From positions 336,355,756-336,419,755 of the forward strand of contig JAUMIR010000003.1 in the NCBI GenBank assembly GCA_030847615.1: a stretch of 64,000 nt of DNA, written 5' to 3'. Position 1 is the first letter of the stretch, and each line of letters opens with the position of its first letter. The notes beneath the pieces were generated by a model. The model saw nothing but the letters and a program-made list of their open reading frames with translations, had not been told where the DNA came from and searched no databases. Origin of the DNA: Gambelia wislizenii. Taxonomy: Eukaryota > Chordata > Lepidosauria > Squamata > Crotaphytidae. Below are positions 7,621-21,225 of this stretch, piece after piece. The position numbers were made by a program, and so were the translations under genes.

Positions 7621-10600
7621 GTTTGTGTGGAAGAAAGTGGTCCTTAAATGTCTACTAAAAGAAAATAATTAGGCCACTGATAGTGAAGATTGTGTGGAAC
7701 ACAGCAGTGGAGTCTCCATTTTGGTTCCTCAATCCAGCTGTATTAACAGCAGATTGTGTTACTACAGATTCACAAAACACACTGCATTGAGTCACATATT
7801 TAAAGATAGTACAGAGCGAGCCTACATCCAAGGAGAGAACTCACTTTGTAATCACAATTTTAAGTGCCTCCTCTATTATCACAACAGATTTTTTTACTCC
7901 TGATCATATTGGTATTCCAGACAGAAGAGTCAGGAAGTCTAATTCCTTGGGGTCACTGAATGTGAAAAGAAGCTGAATAAAATCTCTTTCAATTTCCACA
8001 TGAACATGGATTAATTATTAAATGCATATATAGGTTACGATGAAGGTCTGAAGGCATAGCTATCGACAATTGGTGTGAAGGTTAACATTTTTCTGACAGT
8101 TTCCACAAAATGTAAGAAACGCTTAACATTTTTTGGATATGCACCAAGAATGTTGGCAAAATTGTTTGGCCGACTTGAACATTTGCTGGGGTGTGTCTAG
8201 AAATATTACGGAATATTGCCAAGATGTTTCTGAGATTATGGACAGTGGCTGATGTGTCTTGGGTAATGAACAAGAAATTTTTTTAGACAGTAAATTGAAT
8301 TTACTTCCTCATTTTAGAAACAGTTTTAAATTCCAATTGCATTTAAATTCCTGACCTAGCTTTCTAGCTTCTGAAATAGACATCCCTTTGCTTCCTGTAT
8401 CCCTTACAACAATGCTACTCGAAGTGGTGGTTGGTGGACCAGTGCTGTCCCACCAATCTTTGGCTGTCAGTTTGCAGCAAGTTTCCAGGAAAGAAAGAAA
8501 GAGTTGTTGCCAATAGACACAAATATGGTGCAGATCCCTAGCATACACTGGGGTGGTGGTGGTGAAATCCACTGGTCTGCCATATCAATCAAATCCATAA
8601 TAAAATAGAAGATAGTGCCACAAGATGAGACTCCCAGGTTGGAAGGCACTCAACAAACTACTGGGGTACTGCAGGGGAGAAGTACGAGTAGCTCTGTGGC
8701 TAACTCTGTGGCTGGCTCAAACTGACAAGATGTTCAGCTGTTGACATGCTGAACATGGGCTTTCCTTTCACCTCTATGCATATTCAGAGGGGGTTTGCCT
8801 TAGCCTTCTCCATTTTGGTATGTGCCAACATTTCCTCATGAAACTTTAACCACCTAAAATAAGATTTTCTAGACTGAAAATACAGATGGTCACAGTAATG
8901 TTATTAAATATTGCTTTGGTTAACGTAAGACAAAGCTGTAATGCTCATGCGTAACAAACATGATAAATATGCTTATCAGAAGTGATTGTATGAGAAGAAA
9001 ATTAATTGCTCCTCTTCCTTCTCAGCTTGTCCCTGCATACCTCCTACCACACATTGCATCTTTCTCCCACCACTTCTCCCATCTTGCCTTGCACAAGCTA
9101 CCTTGGAAGGGACACAAAATGGCCGTTTTCAACAGACTGATTAAGATCAGGCTGAGGGACACCTTTTGCTTAGATGATAGGCATGGAGGTACAGTGCGGC
9201 TGTATTAATTGATACTACACATGCTGTGTCAAAGAAGTAGACATGTTCAAGTCTTTTGGAGTTGTGGATCTCCCAATCTCATGCTATTTTGCTGCGAGGA
9301 TGGGAGGGCTATACTATGTCCACAGCACCTTCCCAAATGTTCAGCATGCCCTAAATTGTCCAGCTAATGTCTACACATAAACAGTGAGATGTGTACGTAC
9401 ACACACACACACTTACTATAGAGAAGCTTAAGATGGAGTTAGGAAGTTTACCCATTTACTTTATTATTTTCTAACAGGAATATTCAAAACTTAATCAGAA
9501 AGGACAGATCTAAGTTCTAGCAGCATTACCTGAGCCTGTTGGGCTATATTTTCGGGGGGGTGGAGGGATGGGGTAGGGTAGAGATTTGCTAACATTGTGA
9601 AGACTTCAAGAGAGACAACTCTCCTGTCTTTCATCTTCCATGTCAGATGTTGCAAACATCATGTTGTGTTAAAAGCCTCAGCATGAGTAGTGCTACAATT
9701 TATTTTATTTTAAAAGGGAAAATATTGATTAGGTTTAGCAGGCAAGGTATATTTCTTTTCTAAAGGTAGAATAAAGAGAAACCTTAGGCTGTTAAGCAAA
9801 GTTACAGGTTTCTGCCTGTATTGAACCAAAGGCTTTTCTATGTACAGGAATAAACATCAAAGCAGAACAGAAAACTCGCAGGTATCCCAGTGGATGCACA
9901 TGCACACATATACACTCTCTGTTAGGAAGCCTCTTTTTCAATTCAGTATTACTGCAGTGGGAGCTAGGATGCTCAAATTCTCACTCAGCTACAAATTTCA
10001 CCAAATAACTTTGGGCCAGCTATGCCCCCTCTACCTATGCTACTACAGACAGTAAGTGATTAGGACGTTTGGGGAGGGAGGCCACCCTGAGCTCCATGGA
10101 TGAAAGAAAAGGATAAATTTATATTATTTTACTTCAAACATTTTTATAATGCCTCTCAGTTCAAAATTACCCATAATCATTGCTAAAAGATTTAGAGAAA
10201 AGTGCATTTTTGATGCAGTCCTATTTGCTGGCAGTCTAGAGTCTTATTACATTTCCCCCAAGTAATATGAACAGAGCAGATTGAGCTCTTTATTTCGCCA
10301 CTGCTCACCAGTAGTTATGTAAAATTTAGAGACAGTAAATGTCAGAAGACCCATTATGCTTATCCATGCACCACACCAATAAGACTTGAATCAAGAGCGG
10401 AAAGTGTCTAATAATTGAATTTCCAAATGCTGGTGAAGGATGATGCATAATTTTGGTGAAAACATATCATATTTCCAGGTGGGAGGAATAACAGGTGTAA
10501 CAGGTGAGGCATTTTTGGTTGCCAACTTTTTGTGGCCTGGGAATGGATCAATAACATTCAATAGAGTACAGAATGCACCCTAGTGTAACCTATGGCATTT

Positions 10601-12530
10601 AGCACATGCAATATAATACAGGAAGCCAGATGTATTAGGATGTGTGTATGTATCAGTGGGAACTTGGCTTCAGCTTAAGGCTGGGAAAACAGCTACTAAA
10701 ATTTCAGCAAGACATGATAGGGAATAAAACCACACTCTGGATGTGAGCATATTAACCTCCTAGCAGATGCACTGAGTGATGTAATTAGGATGGCAGTCAG
10801 TCAGAGTCCAGCCATACCTGAAGTGCCATCGTATCTAATGGTCTTTGTTTTGATTGGATAACTGATATCTGTGCGTTACTAAGATTGGTGTCACCCCTCC
10901 CCTGACAGTGTTATCTGGTGTGGTTCGGCCTCTCTACATCCCCCCACCCCAGTGCCACCACTAACTAATAGCAAGGCTAAGGAGAGAATTAAAGAGGCCA
11001 AGATAGAGCCACAGATTAGACTGTCTATTGGGAAGTTTGCACTGTATGAAGAGAAGGCAACCATGTCCCATGCTGTCCCTGATAGACCTATAGCCTGATA
11101 ATCTCCCCAAACATCTAAACTATGCTGAAATAGATATATGTTATACGAGTATAATGGATGCTTCAGGATATTGTTAAGATTTAACAATGCTCAAGAAAAT
11201 TAACCCTTCAATGCCTGTTATAACTATTAGTTCCTCAACAGATGAAATTGTATTCATTGATGGATAGCTGGTTACGGACAGGATATAAAGGGTAGAATTC
11301 TGTACAAGTTAGAACCTTTATGAAAGGTGTGTATAATGCCTTAACAGACACCATAGAAAGTGTAGAAGAACCTGATGATGATGATGATGATTGAATCTTT
11401 ATCTCTGCATCTGTTTAACAGGCTTTGTAATATTTAACACAGAATAACATTATCATCTTAAACAGTATAATTCAGCCACATATCAATCTTCATATCAGTT
11501 CTTATGACCATATAACATCTTAATGGTTGTATGATGTAATGTAATGAATGCATGATGTTTTACATGCACTGTAATGTAATGTGATGAAGCTCAGTGCCCA
11601 GACATTGACAAGTCTGTGTTTCTTCCTAAGGGGAAAGTATGTATGTTTATCTATAATGTATCTATGTATGTGTATTACCACATTGATCACCAGGGTTGAT
11701 TCAGCTAATATAGGTGGGTGTCCCCTTCCTCTCTTATCACTCCATGTGTCCCTCCACTGTAAGTGCACATTATAAACAGACTGGAGTACCAAAGAGCCTG
11801 CTCATTTCCCATGTATATATCCTGAGATTCCAATAAATAAGAATGCTTAAGTGGAATGTTGACATTAACTCAGACTGTCTGGTTTAACCATCACAATGAA
11901 TTGGGCACTCACGTGGCCAGAGGTTGATAAATGGAACCCCCAGACAGACTCCAGATTATCTAGCAAGTGGCAAGAACCTTCCATCCTGCAGTCTTAAGAG
12001 ATAGGGGTGAGGAACCATGCCTGTTTCAGCTGTATAGTTTCTAAACTATTTATTAGTTTGAATACTTTGGGGTTAAATATATGCTACCAAATAGAATAAC
12101 TAAAAGAGGAATTAATGCATTAAATAAATTTCTCTTATGAGAAATTTCTCCTCCAGTAGCTCTATACAGCTGCTGCCTCGGTCTCTTGAGTTCAGTGAAC
12201 AGGAAGAGGAAAGCAGGTATTCCTCATAGGCATTTTGCAGGGGAGGGGGGGAACTATAGCCTATATGTGCCATTTTCTATATAGGATGACTGAACATGAA
12301 CAGTGAAAGAACTGCAGCACTGACCTGCAACATATTTGCCATTTGTTGTTGCTTGGTTTTGGGGGGGGTTAGTCAGGAAATGTGGGGGCTATACCCGCAG
12401 CAAGTGCAACCTGGTTGCCCTTCTGGAAGGGAAGGTGAATCTTTTGTCTGGAAGAATTATAGACCAGGGAGAATTTTGTGCAATTTTCTCCTCAAAGCTC
12501 AAAAGGAAAGTTGATCTTTTTATGCTTATA
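7621..12530. other. Intergenic DNA without recognised genes
   Basis: AT-rich sequence with only short spurious open frames. Small simple repeats are present (CA at about 9400, GAT at 11376-11391). No exon-like, RNA-gene or intact transposon signature was seen on either strand. Confidence 0.5.
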
Positions 12531-12793
12531 CAGTAGGACCCCTGTATCCATGGGGGATTGGTTCGGGGGGGGGCATGGATACAAAAAACTGTGGATAACA
12601 GCGAACACTGCTGAAAATAATGGGACATCTGGTTTAAAATACCATAGAGTTTGTCTTGGAGGACCTAAAAATGTCTAGAGAGGATGCTTCTCTAGGCATT
12701 TTCTAGGAAGACTCTATGGTAGGTGTGTTGTTTTGTGTCCTGTGGATAACTGAATCAGTGGATAATGTATCAGCATATACAGGGGGCCTACTG
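12531..12793. mobile_element. Tigger/pogo-like MITE
   Basis: A 263-bp element has inverted termini (CAGTAGGACCCCTGTAT on the left; complement of ACAGGGGGCCTACTG on the right). It is flanked by TA at 12529-12530 and 12794-12795, the target duplication of Tc1/mariner/pogo transposons. It contains no coding capacity. Confidence 0.85.
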
Positions 12794-12840
12794 TACTTTT
12801 ATTGTTGTAATATTTTATAAAGGTTTTGGAATGCATACAG

Positions 12841-13096
12841 AGACTCATAGAATTGGAAGGGACCTCATGGGGCCATCTAGTCCAATCTCCTGCCTGTCTA
12901 GGAACAATCCATAACTAAAGCACTCCTGAGATGTGGGTACCCTGTTGCCTTGGTAGGTAGTGGACTCTCTTTCTTTGGGGGACTTTGAAGAGAAGTGGGA
13001 TGCCCAGCTCTCATGAGTGCTTTAGCTGTGGATTCCTGCATGGGGGGTGGACTAGATGGTTCTTGAGGTCCCTTCCAACTCTTATGATTTTATGTA
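12841..13096. repeat. Two CR1 3' tails in inverted orientation
   Basis: 12841-12940 carries the antisense CR1 tail (AGAATTGGAAGGGACCTCAT, CCATCTAGTCCAA). 12960-13096 carries the sense tail (GGACTAGATGGTTCTTGAGG, CCCTTCCAACTCTTATGATT). The two face each other, giving a potential hairpin of degenerate CR1 ends. Confidence 0.7.
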
Positions 13097-13479
13097 TATA
13101 GTAAAAAACCTTAACGAATTATTATGACAATAAAAGTATAACATGCAAAGTTGTCTTCTGGGTTTCCAATAGAAAGCCCTGTTATTTATTCATATAGCAC
13201 AAATCTTTTGCTTCACAATTCTTGTGGCTTCATCCAGTTTTCAATCCAAATTCTTCAGAGAAACCAGTCTTACAGATCTCAATAAATCAATCTGCAGTCC
13301 TAAGAATGCTCAGGAGCAACATTCCTTGGTCAACAGTATTTATGTTTGAGATTACTGTACATCTGAAACAGGCATAGTATCAGGCTATATAGTTCTTCCT
13401 CCGACATGTCTTAATTAAAATAGGAAAAACTGCTGTAGGAACTTGGTTGACAAATAAGTCCAAGAACAACATATTCACC

Positions 13480-15528
13480 TTTTAAACAATTCAGTTTTAT
13501 TTCACTTTCAGTTTATGTAGTTTTAAAGCAGTGAACATAAATAACAACACACCCCATACAGTATAACCCCCACACAGACATAATATTAGACCCCAGTAGA
13601 AATATCTATAGTTTAAGGCACTGAGAGAGGGAACAAAGAGAAAGCACATCAGATGCTGGTTCTTCCAACACAAACACTTGTCTATTTTGATTGTATTAAC
13701 TGGCCACACACTTAAAAAAATATCAAGTTACATTCACATGTACGCATACTGCTTCAACAATTCCTGAAAGAGGAATTCCTTTCACATTTTGGCCAATGGT
13801 AAGAACTACATTACACAATGAAGTGGTATGCTATAGAAAACCATGTTTAAACATGTATGAAAACAAGTATGCAATATGGCTTTAAGACCTTATATTTGGT
13901 ATAGCAAGTAACATTTAGATTGAAGTTGTCTAATCTGCCTTCAAGTGAACACACGTTGTTATAAAAGTCAGAATGTAATGTTGAGTTCTTTATTAGAGCT
14001 GCACTGAATTTTTACCCACAAAATGGGCAGAGGGGACGCAGAGTTTGCAGTGACAATGGTGGCACAAATGTTGAACTAAACTCATAGATTGCCTTTTATG
14101 CACTATGCACCACAAACTTGTAGTGGCTTCTTGTCCCAATCTGTAATGTTAGTGCCATGTGTTATTTTTTTAAAAACCCGTTATTAATAAACAAGCAACA
14201 ACCAGTGTTTTTTTCCCCCCTGAAATAATCCCACTAAAAGTTATTGTAGACAATGTGGTGACATGGTATTGTTGTCACCCAGGCAATCAGATCTGGATAC
14301 ATCATAACATTATGGAGCAAAATCAGAGAGAAGGCAAGGCTTCCTACGACCACTCTGAACAGGCAACCATTTTGTCTTCATTGTGCATCTCCTACCTCAA
14401 AAAATTGCTGAAATCAGTGTTTATTTATGTGTAGGGAATCACTTCTTCAACGTGAAATATATCTCCCTTATCTTCTGACTTAGCATTATGCTCAACAAAA
14501 TTGAATTATACAGGAGGGTGGGGGGGATGAAGCAATTTTCAATATGTATCATTTAACGTATAGTATTGCAGTGAATAATATAAATATAGCAAGTGATCTT
14601 CAATTATGGATATACTGAAGTACACGAAGTACATACACAATAGGCACATAAAACAGACATGTATACAAATGGTAATCTGAGAAGATTCAAGGGATATTTG
14701 TTAACAGAAGTATAAGCAATCTTTCTGAAAAGAACTGTTTTTAATCAGTTTTTCTGAGTATCAGTAGTCAGTGACATCTTTTGGCCAAGCCTTTACATTT
14801 TCAATTATCTATAAATTATATTTGTTCAAAAGTGTAAGTTGACAATAGAGAAGACAATGACAATAAACATGTTCTCTCAAATAATTCATATACATTAATA
14901 GAGAATTCCCTTCTCTTTCCAGAACAGTGGTCTACAAGCAAAGAACCCAAAAATCCTTAGCAATTCAAAGGAGTTTGACATACTTTTTCCAATATGCCAC
15001 AAATAACCAGGGAAAGGAGAGGCAGTAAGACTGACAAAGAGAAGACAAAGACAGATAGATTTGGTTACAAAATTCTAAAACCAAATGCTACAAGCCCTGA
15101 AGTCTAGCAAACAAACATATATACAAGTATGTATATGTATTCTGGATGGGGACAATCAGGGCATGATCCAGTACCACTGTAGACACAATGCCTGTGGGTG
15201 TCGAGTCCCATAGGGATCAATGTAGATCTTGGCTCCACTCCCCCCCCCCACACACAGTTGGTACATGAACCCAGCATAGAGACTGATAGAGTGTTAAAAG
15301 GAATGAAAGGTCTGAGCATACTTCCCACATCTCTTTCCAGCTCTTCCTTATTATGTGATAAGGTGCTCCAAAGGAAAAAAACAGGATGGCATGCCAGAAG
15401 TGATACTGGAGCATGACTTTACAATTCTGTACAACATCAGTGACAAACAATTATAAATACAACAACAAATTCAGTGGATATTCTAGTACTATGCCTATAC
15501 AATATTTAAATATTAATATCTTTACAGA
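13480..15528 (-). other. B3GLCT: Probable 3'UTR of B3GLCT
   Basis: The 2 kb following the B3GLCT stop codon on the minus strand contains no recognisable transposon, unlike almost every other 2-kb stretch here. An AATAAA signal on the minus strand at 13496-13501 would fit a long 3'UTR. Other AATAAA-like signals exist within the stretch, so the real polyadenylation site is unproven. Confidence 0.4.
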
Positions 15529-15690
15529 TTATAAATCCTCCCTAAGATGTTTATTACCATCTTGCAAATCTCTCACTTTTGGTGCCAGCCACTGGAAGTA
15601 TACTTTCACTGGATCAACATTCCAGTGTTTGTGAAATGATATTGGAACTTGGTGGGATAGATAATCCTTTGGGTAATCCATTGGCCGAGC
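15529..15690 (-). CDS. B3GLCT: B3GLCT terminal coding exon
   Basis: Beta-1,3-glucosyltransferase adds glucose to O-linked fucose on thrombospondin type-1 repeats in the endoplasmic reticulum. This exon starts after an AG acceptor (TTCTAG) at 15690 in phase 0 and encodes 53 residues plus a TAA stop. The stretch [20 protein letters not shown] followed by [13 protein letters not shown] is characteristic of the C-terminus of this enzyme. The protein ends HLREDL. The human enzyme ends REEL, a KDEL-like ER retrieval signal, and REDL should do the same job. The residues between WLAP and the tail are the divergent part. The preceding exon is at 24600-24744, and a 530-bp solo LTR lies in the intron between them. 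Confidence 0.93.
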   Translation of the reverse strand, partial: ARPMDYPKDYLSHQVPISFHKHWNVDPVKVYFQWLAPKVRDLQDGNKHLREDL

Positions 15691-16558
15691 CTAGAATAGC
15701 AGAAGACAGAAAAAAGCAATATGAAAACTTCAGTCACAGATAAAAATATGCAATTTTTCAGCAAGATACAATTATGCCAAACTAAATACATAATGGCCAC
15801 ATGAAGATATTTAAATCCTAGCTATATTAAAGGGGTAAATACTACATGGAGAGAGAGCACCAGTGGACAATGAGTGTTATTTGTACCCCATTCAGGCATT
15901 TGCCTGATTACACATAATACTAAAATGGGGTGGGGTGGGGGATGGGGACATGGATGCACACATAATTCCTGACCCCGATGCTGCCAAGCACTTGGAAGTT
16001 AGACCTTTGCATGCTGGCCACAAAGGTCTTAAGAAGGCTCTGTAATGCAGTACAGCAGTCTTGTGCTTGGGAACCCAATTTTATCAGTGTTCCAGATCAT
16101 AGGAGTTATGTAACTGCATTCAACTACAGTCAGAGAGCCTTTTTCACACTTTCTTTTTACACAAAATTCTTCAGACTTCCTATCCCCAAGATTCAGTATG
16201 TCTCTCTTATTTCCAAGTGTGCTGCAATGTTTGGGGTCGGGACTCCATGCACACGCCTCACCCACACCTATCTCCAGTTTTAGCTATACATGTAATGAGG
16301 AGAATGCTTGAATAGGGCTTACGTAGACCCCTGCGTGAATACTAATGGGACATGGAGCTGCCAGTGAGCTGGTCTTATTCCATTTATTTCCATTGCACAT
16401 TGGATCTGACTATCTTGCATACAGCTGATACAACAGGGATACCATATGCAAAAAAGAGGACCCATTTACCAACCCATTACTTCAAACTACCAATCACTTT
16501 GAGAACTCTAATTTTAAGTAGCCCTACTATATAAGCTATGATAATTGCTACTAGAGAT

Positions 16559-17088
16559 TGTTGCGCTACAGCCTGCTGGAGTCTATGTTCAGGAGTCTAG
16601 CCAGCAGTCAGGTTAGCAGAGTAGCAAAAGCCTGTTCCAGATGCTTCCAACATGCTCAATGTTCAGTGAGTAGGTGGACACACTTAGTGTCTAAAAACTA
16701 ACAGTCTTTATTGTTTACCGCCTAAACTACAAACAAAATCATTGCTCTAATAGCTAAGCTTACAGTTAGCAGTCAGTCAAAGAAGTCAGTTGAAGAAGTG
16801 AAGTGGGCTGCCTTGCACCATGACTTATATAGGGTTTTCCTAGCTGTTCTAGCAAGTTCTAGCAGCTCCCCTTCATTTAACTGGTGACTGGTGAGATCAT
16901 CTGACATCATCCCTAGTATGTTATCTCCTTCCTGAGTCATACTGAGATAAGCTGGCTGAAAAACATCAGCTGTTTTAGTCTACTACTTAGCTGTTTAACC
17001 TTCAGCTTTGTCCTCTACAGATAAATGGAATATACGGTATCTCTTTATGACATAAATTTTCAAGGGCTACACATTCAAAACCCTAACA
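16559..17088 (-). mobile_element. Solo LTR in a B3GLCT intron
   Basis: On the minus strand the segment begins TGTTAGGG and ends GCGCAACA (TG...CA). It is flanked by near-identical 5-bp duplications, GAGAT (16554-16558) and GAAAT (17089-17093). A TATATAA box lies at 16825-16832 and an AATAAA signal at 16707-16712, in LTR order on the minus strand. No internal retroviral or Gypsy-type region adjoins it, so it is read as a solo LTR of unknown family, in the same orientation as the gene. Confidence 0.65.
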
Positions 17089-18174
17089 GAAATATTCCTA
17101 ACCTTTGTTGTATTTAAATAACCATTTTGCCTTCCTTTTGCCTTCCTTCCTCTTCCTCAATCACCTCACTCAGCTTGCTCACCTTCCCCCTCTGGATCTG
17201 TCTCTCTCTCCCCCACCCCTCAAGTCTCTCCCTTTCTCTGAGCCTTCCGCCAGGATGGCCTCCACCTTTTCTAGCAGAGCTCTTGATGGAGCTGGCAAGG
17301 TGCCAACGAGGATGTTGGAGTATTGGCAGGCAGGAGGCAAAGCAGTAGCAGACATTTTAAAAATTCCAGACAGTTTAAAAATCAGCCTGGACAGAAATTT
17401 AGCTCTGAAAAAGAGGACATGTCCAGGAAAAAGGAGAACGCATGGTAACCCTCGGACACAACAGCAATATTGGTGTGTTCCCCCCCCCCGCCCCTGCATG
17501 TGTATTAAATACAATAAAATATATTCAACTTGTAAAGAGTGTTTTTAAGAACCATTAAGTCACTAAAAACCATTATCACATAATCCATAAAATAATAAAA
17601 CAAGCCCTTCTATAGATCAAGAAAAGATTATGTTCTGACAGAAGTAGCAGCAGCAAAGAGCTAACCTTATTTTCCACCAAGAGACTGCAGATAACATAGC
17701 ACAGGTTTATTTGTTCTTTCAATAGAGTTCAGTGTTGTGAAATGGGAACATAGTGCAATTAAGGGAACCATTAAAAGGTTTCAACTTAATAAAAAACAAG
17801 GTAAAACAACTGTTCAAGTAACAATCAAAAATAAGTATTATGTATGGACACATACCACTTCATGCTTTCTTCATCTCTTGGGTAACATACTAAGCAATGC
17901 TCCTCCCTAGAGTTTGGGACTGAATCTTGTAAGCACTAACTATGCATCAGCTACAGAAAAATCTGTATGCCAGCAACATCCATGTGGAAACATTATGTGG
18001 TAAGCACTGCTTCTAAATGTCAAGCTTCCTTAGATTAAACTGTTTCTGGGGACAAATAAAAATGCTTATCTTTAAAACGCTGTGTTGCTTTGAAGCCAGT
18101 TACCTAAAGGAATGCCTGTTATCATACCAAACTATTTGTGCATTCAGGTCATTTTCAGAAGCTCACACATGAGG

Positions 18175-20035
18175 TACAGTGCCTTGCAGAAGTACACACC
18201 CTTTTGACTGTTCCACATTTTGTTGTTATTACAACCCAGAATAGTATTGGCATTGTTATCACTTCATATACACAAGATGCTCAACACTGTGTGTAAAATG
18301 TCTTTATTGTGACAAAAACAAAACTGGCACTTGTAACTTGCATACGTATTCACCCCCTTTGCTGTGACATGAGTATAGTGTACAAACTACTGCCTCCAGA
18401 GGTCACAGAAGTAGTTGAATGGAGTCCACCTGTGCAGTGCTACATGATCTCATATTAAATACTGTATACCTGTTTCTGGAAGATCGCAGAGTTAGCTGGA
18501 GAGCATATTGAAGGAAAGAGCATCATGAAAATCAAGGAGCTACCAAAACAAATCCAGGATGAAGTTGTCCAATAAGGGTTGATTATTAAAAAAAAAAAAA
18601 TCCCAAACCATAAACATCCTGTTAAATCCATTACTACTAAGTGGAAAAAAATATGGTTCAACCACAATTCTACCTAGAGATGGCTATCTGTCAAAACTCA
18701 GTGACTGGGTAAAGAGGGCATTAGTCAAAGAATCATCCAAGAAACCAATGAAGAAAGGAACTGGAGAGATCCACAGCTGAGACAGGAAAAACCATCTATG
18801 GGAGAACAGTCACCCAGGTGTTTCACCAGGCTGGATTTTATGGAAGGATGGTGAGAAGAAAGTCATAGCTAAAACAAACCCATATCAAAGCAGGCCTGGA
18901 ATTTGCAAAAAGGCATGTGGGACACCTAGCAAACATAAGTATGTGGGAAATGGTTCTCATGTCTCTGTTGAGACCAAAACCGAGCAAAAAGCTATATCTG
19001 GTGCAAAGCCAACAGTGTTCATTGCCCTGAGAAAACCATCTCCACAGTGAAAAGTAAGTGGTGGTGCTAGCTTCATGTTCGGGTGGTGCTTTTCCTTGGG
19101 CACTGGGAAATTTGTTGGGCTTGAGGACAAGATGGATGGAAGTAAATACAGGGCAATTTCAGAAGAGGACATGTTTTAGTCTGCAAGGGACTTGGGACAA
19201 GGGTGGAGGTTCATCCTCCAGCAAAACAATGGCCCTAATCGCACAGCCAAAGTAAGACTGGAGTGGTTTAAAAACAATAACCCAATGAGGTGTTGATATT
19301 CACCATGAAGTTATTCTTGGATATGAACAGGAGCAATCCACAAAAATGTTTTAGTTTAGTTTTTCCCCCTCTCCCTCTCCTGCCTCTGGATGTGGCACAA
19401 GGGATACAACCTGCGTGGCTGTGGATTTCTTCCTTCACCTTCCAGATAATGGCTCCAAGTCCAAACCTCAGACTGACTGAGAATCTGTGGCAAGACTTGA
19501 AAGCTGTTCTTCAGCAAATAGCCAAACTAACAGAGCTGCAACAATTTTTCTGGGAACAATGGGCAGGATCCAGAGGTGCAAAGCTGATGCCAGACTTACT
19601 GTCAAAGATGGTTCTACCAAGTATTGCCTCAGGGGGGTGAATAGTTACGCAACCGACAAGTGCCAGTTTATTTATTTATTTTATTTATTTAGGTATTTAT
19701 ACCCCGCTCTTCAGCCACAAAGGCTATCAGAGCGGCTTACAATTTGTTTTAAGCAATAGCAACTTACACATCTACACTGCATTAAGCAGTTTCCAATGTG
19801 TATTAGCTAATTGCCCCCAGAAGCCGGGTACTCAATTTACTGACCTACAAAAGGATGGAAGGCTGAGTGAATTACTTAACTTTTGTGCGACAATAAAAAG
19901 ATTTGGCAGCTTCAAAGTAATCAGTATCTTGTGTACCACAAGTGATAACAATACAGTACCAATTAAATGTTAAAGGTTGCAACACAACACAATGTGGAAA
20001 ATTCAAAGGGGGTGAAAATGTCATAAAGTAGGTGA
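18175..20035 (+). mobile_element. Decayed Tc1/mariner-type DNA transposon with long inverted repeats
   Basis: The left end TACAGTGCCTTGCAGAAGTA begins about 180 bp that recur, inverted and diverged, at about 19850-20035 (shared landmarks CCACATTTTGTTGT, TTGTTATCACTT, ACACAAGAT, AACTGGCACTTGT). Between them is a broken plus-strand transposase: a FILQQNNGPNRTAK-like block at about 19210-19252, corresponding to the QxDNDPKHT catalytic region of Tc1 transposases (the catalytic Asp is lost), and LRLTENLWQDLKAVLQQ at about 19465-19515, matching the usual NPIEHLWRDLK block. Stops and an unrelated insertion near 19360-19440 inactivate it. A SINE later landed in the right repeat. Confidence 0.85.
19668..19875 (-). 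mobile_element. tRNA-derived squamate SINE inside the Tc1-like right repeat
   Basis: The minus strand reads as the same SINE seen at 57137-57400 on the plus strand (landmarks CAATTAGCTAA, TTTCCAATGTG, GCCGCTCTGATAGCC, GAAGAGCGGGGTATAAATA). An A/T-rich tail points to lower coordinates. It interrupts the inverted repeat between AAGTGCCAGTTT and the GTGCGACAATAAA segment, so it is younger than the Tc1-like element. Confidence 0.85.
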
Positions 20036-21225
20036 CACCCATAAAGAAATGGTACCTTTTTTTGGTACAGCTTGATTACTGCTAATATTAAGTGCAAAGC
20101 AAAGATGTTTTTCTTTTGGCAGGCATTTAGAATTGTACTTTCTTATACTGAATTGTTATTTACTATTCTTTATTTATGTACTTTATCTCGCTTTTATAAA
20201 CAGCAGTGGAATCTCTGCTGAAGGGCAGTATCTAAATCTTTCAAGTAAGTAGTTAAGAAAATTAGCATTTCCTTAATTCTGCTGTATTCAAATTTTCCCT
20301 GAAATTGCCAGGGGAATAATTTTATCTTATTTCATTACTTAAATTCTGTGAAATGACATCAATTGCCATTGTTGTTCAAATAGTAGGCTCTGGCTTCCAC
20401 AATTATTATGATGCTGAAAGATCCAATTAGAGACATTATTACCACCACAGATACATTTTAAGCAAGTAGTGCTCTTGTGGATGTACAAAGTCTATTGAGG
20501 AAGAGGCTGACAGAATGAGACAATTAAAAACAAAGTCACAACAGGATTTACTTTTCATTGTCCCATAACTCAACAATGCACATTAGTGAAGTATTTAAAC
20601 AGAAGCAAACAAGTTTATACTCAGTGGCTGCCATTAAATATTTACATTTGCCTCTGCAAGTAGGTTGCAGTGAAATAATTAAGAAGGATTTTAAAGAACA
20701 AAAGAATTAATTATTCCTCAGCAACACTTCAGTTTTGTAATCAGGCAGCTATTTTTAAAGGCATCTCATTCTGAAGAATTCCCCCCCTCTCATCTCTTGG
20801 CATTGTGTCTTATGCATTTGAAATTTAAATATTTAATTGAACCTCAGGAAAGAAGAGAACAGGGATAAAACAAAAATGAATGAGCTATGATTTCACAAGC
20901 TCATGGTATCTGAGTTGTTGTTGCACTAGAGAGAAATAACTAGGGGTTGTCTGTTTTCCGTTTCATTTGTCAGCCGAGCAAATGTCATCACAACTATGTC
21001 CATGAGACTGAAATCAGAATACAGGGTCTCTTTGTAATGAAATTTCTAGCCTGAATCTGAACTTATAGTAAGTAATTTATTTATCATATCATAGTATCAA
21101 AAGCTAAGGCAAAGTTAAATAATAGTTAGTACTTGCATTTCTTTAGTTTTATGTTCAATTTGAAGCTGCTTATTAATGTGTCTAGTTTCACTATAATTCA
21201 GTTTCATATTCAAAGCAGCTAACAC
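20036..21225. other. Intronic DNA, nothing recognised
   Basis: AT-rich intron sequence of B3GLCT with no recognisable exon or intact repeat on either strand. Confidence 0.5.

Noticed and set aside
17105..17548. 147-codon open frame on the plus strand
   Set aside because: Its second half contains GGACATGTCC...GGTAACCCT, typical of an old interspersed repeat, and the start is a pyrimidine-rich intron stretch. No protein similarity was seen.
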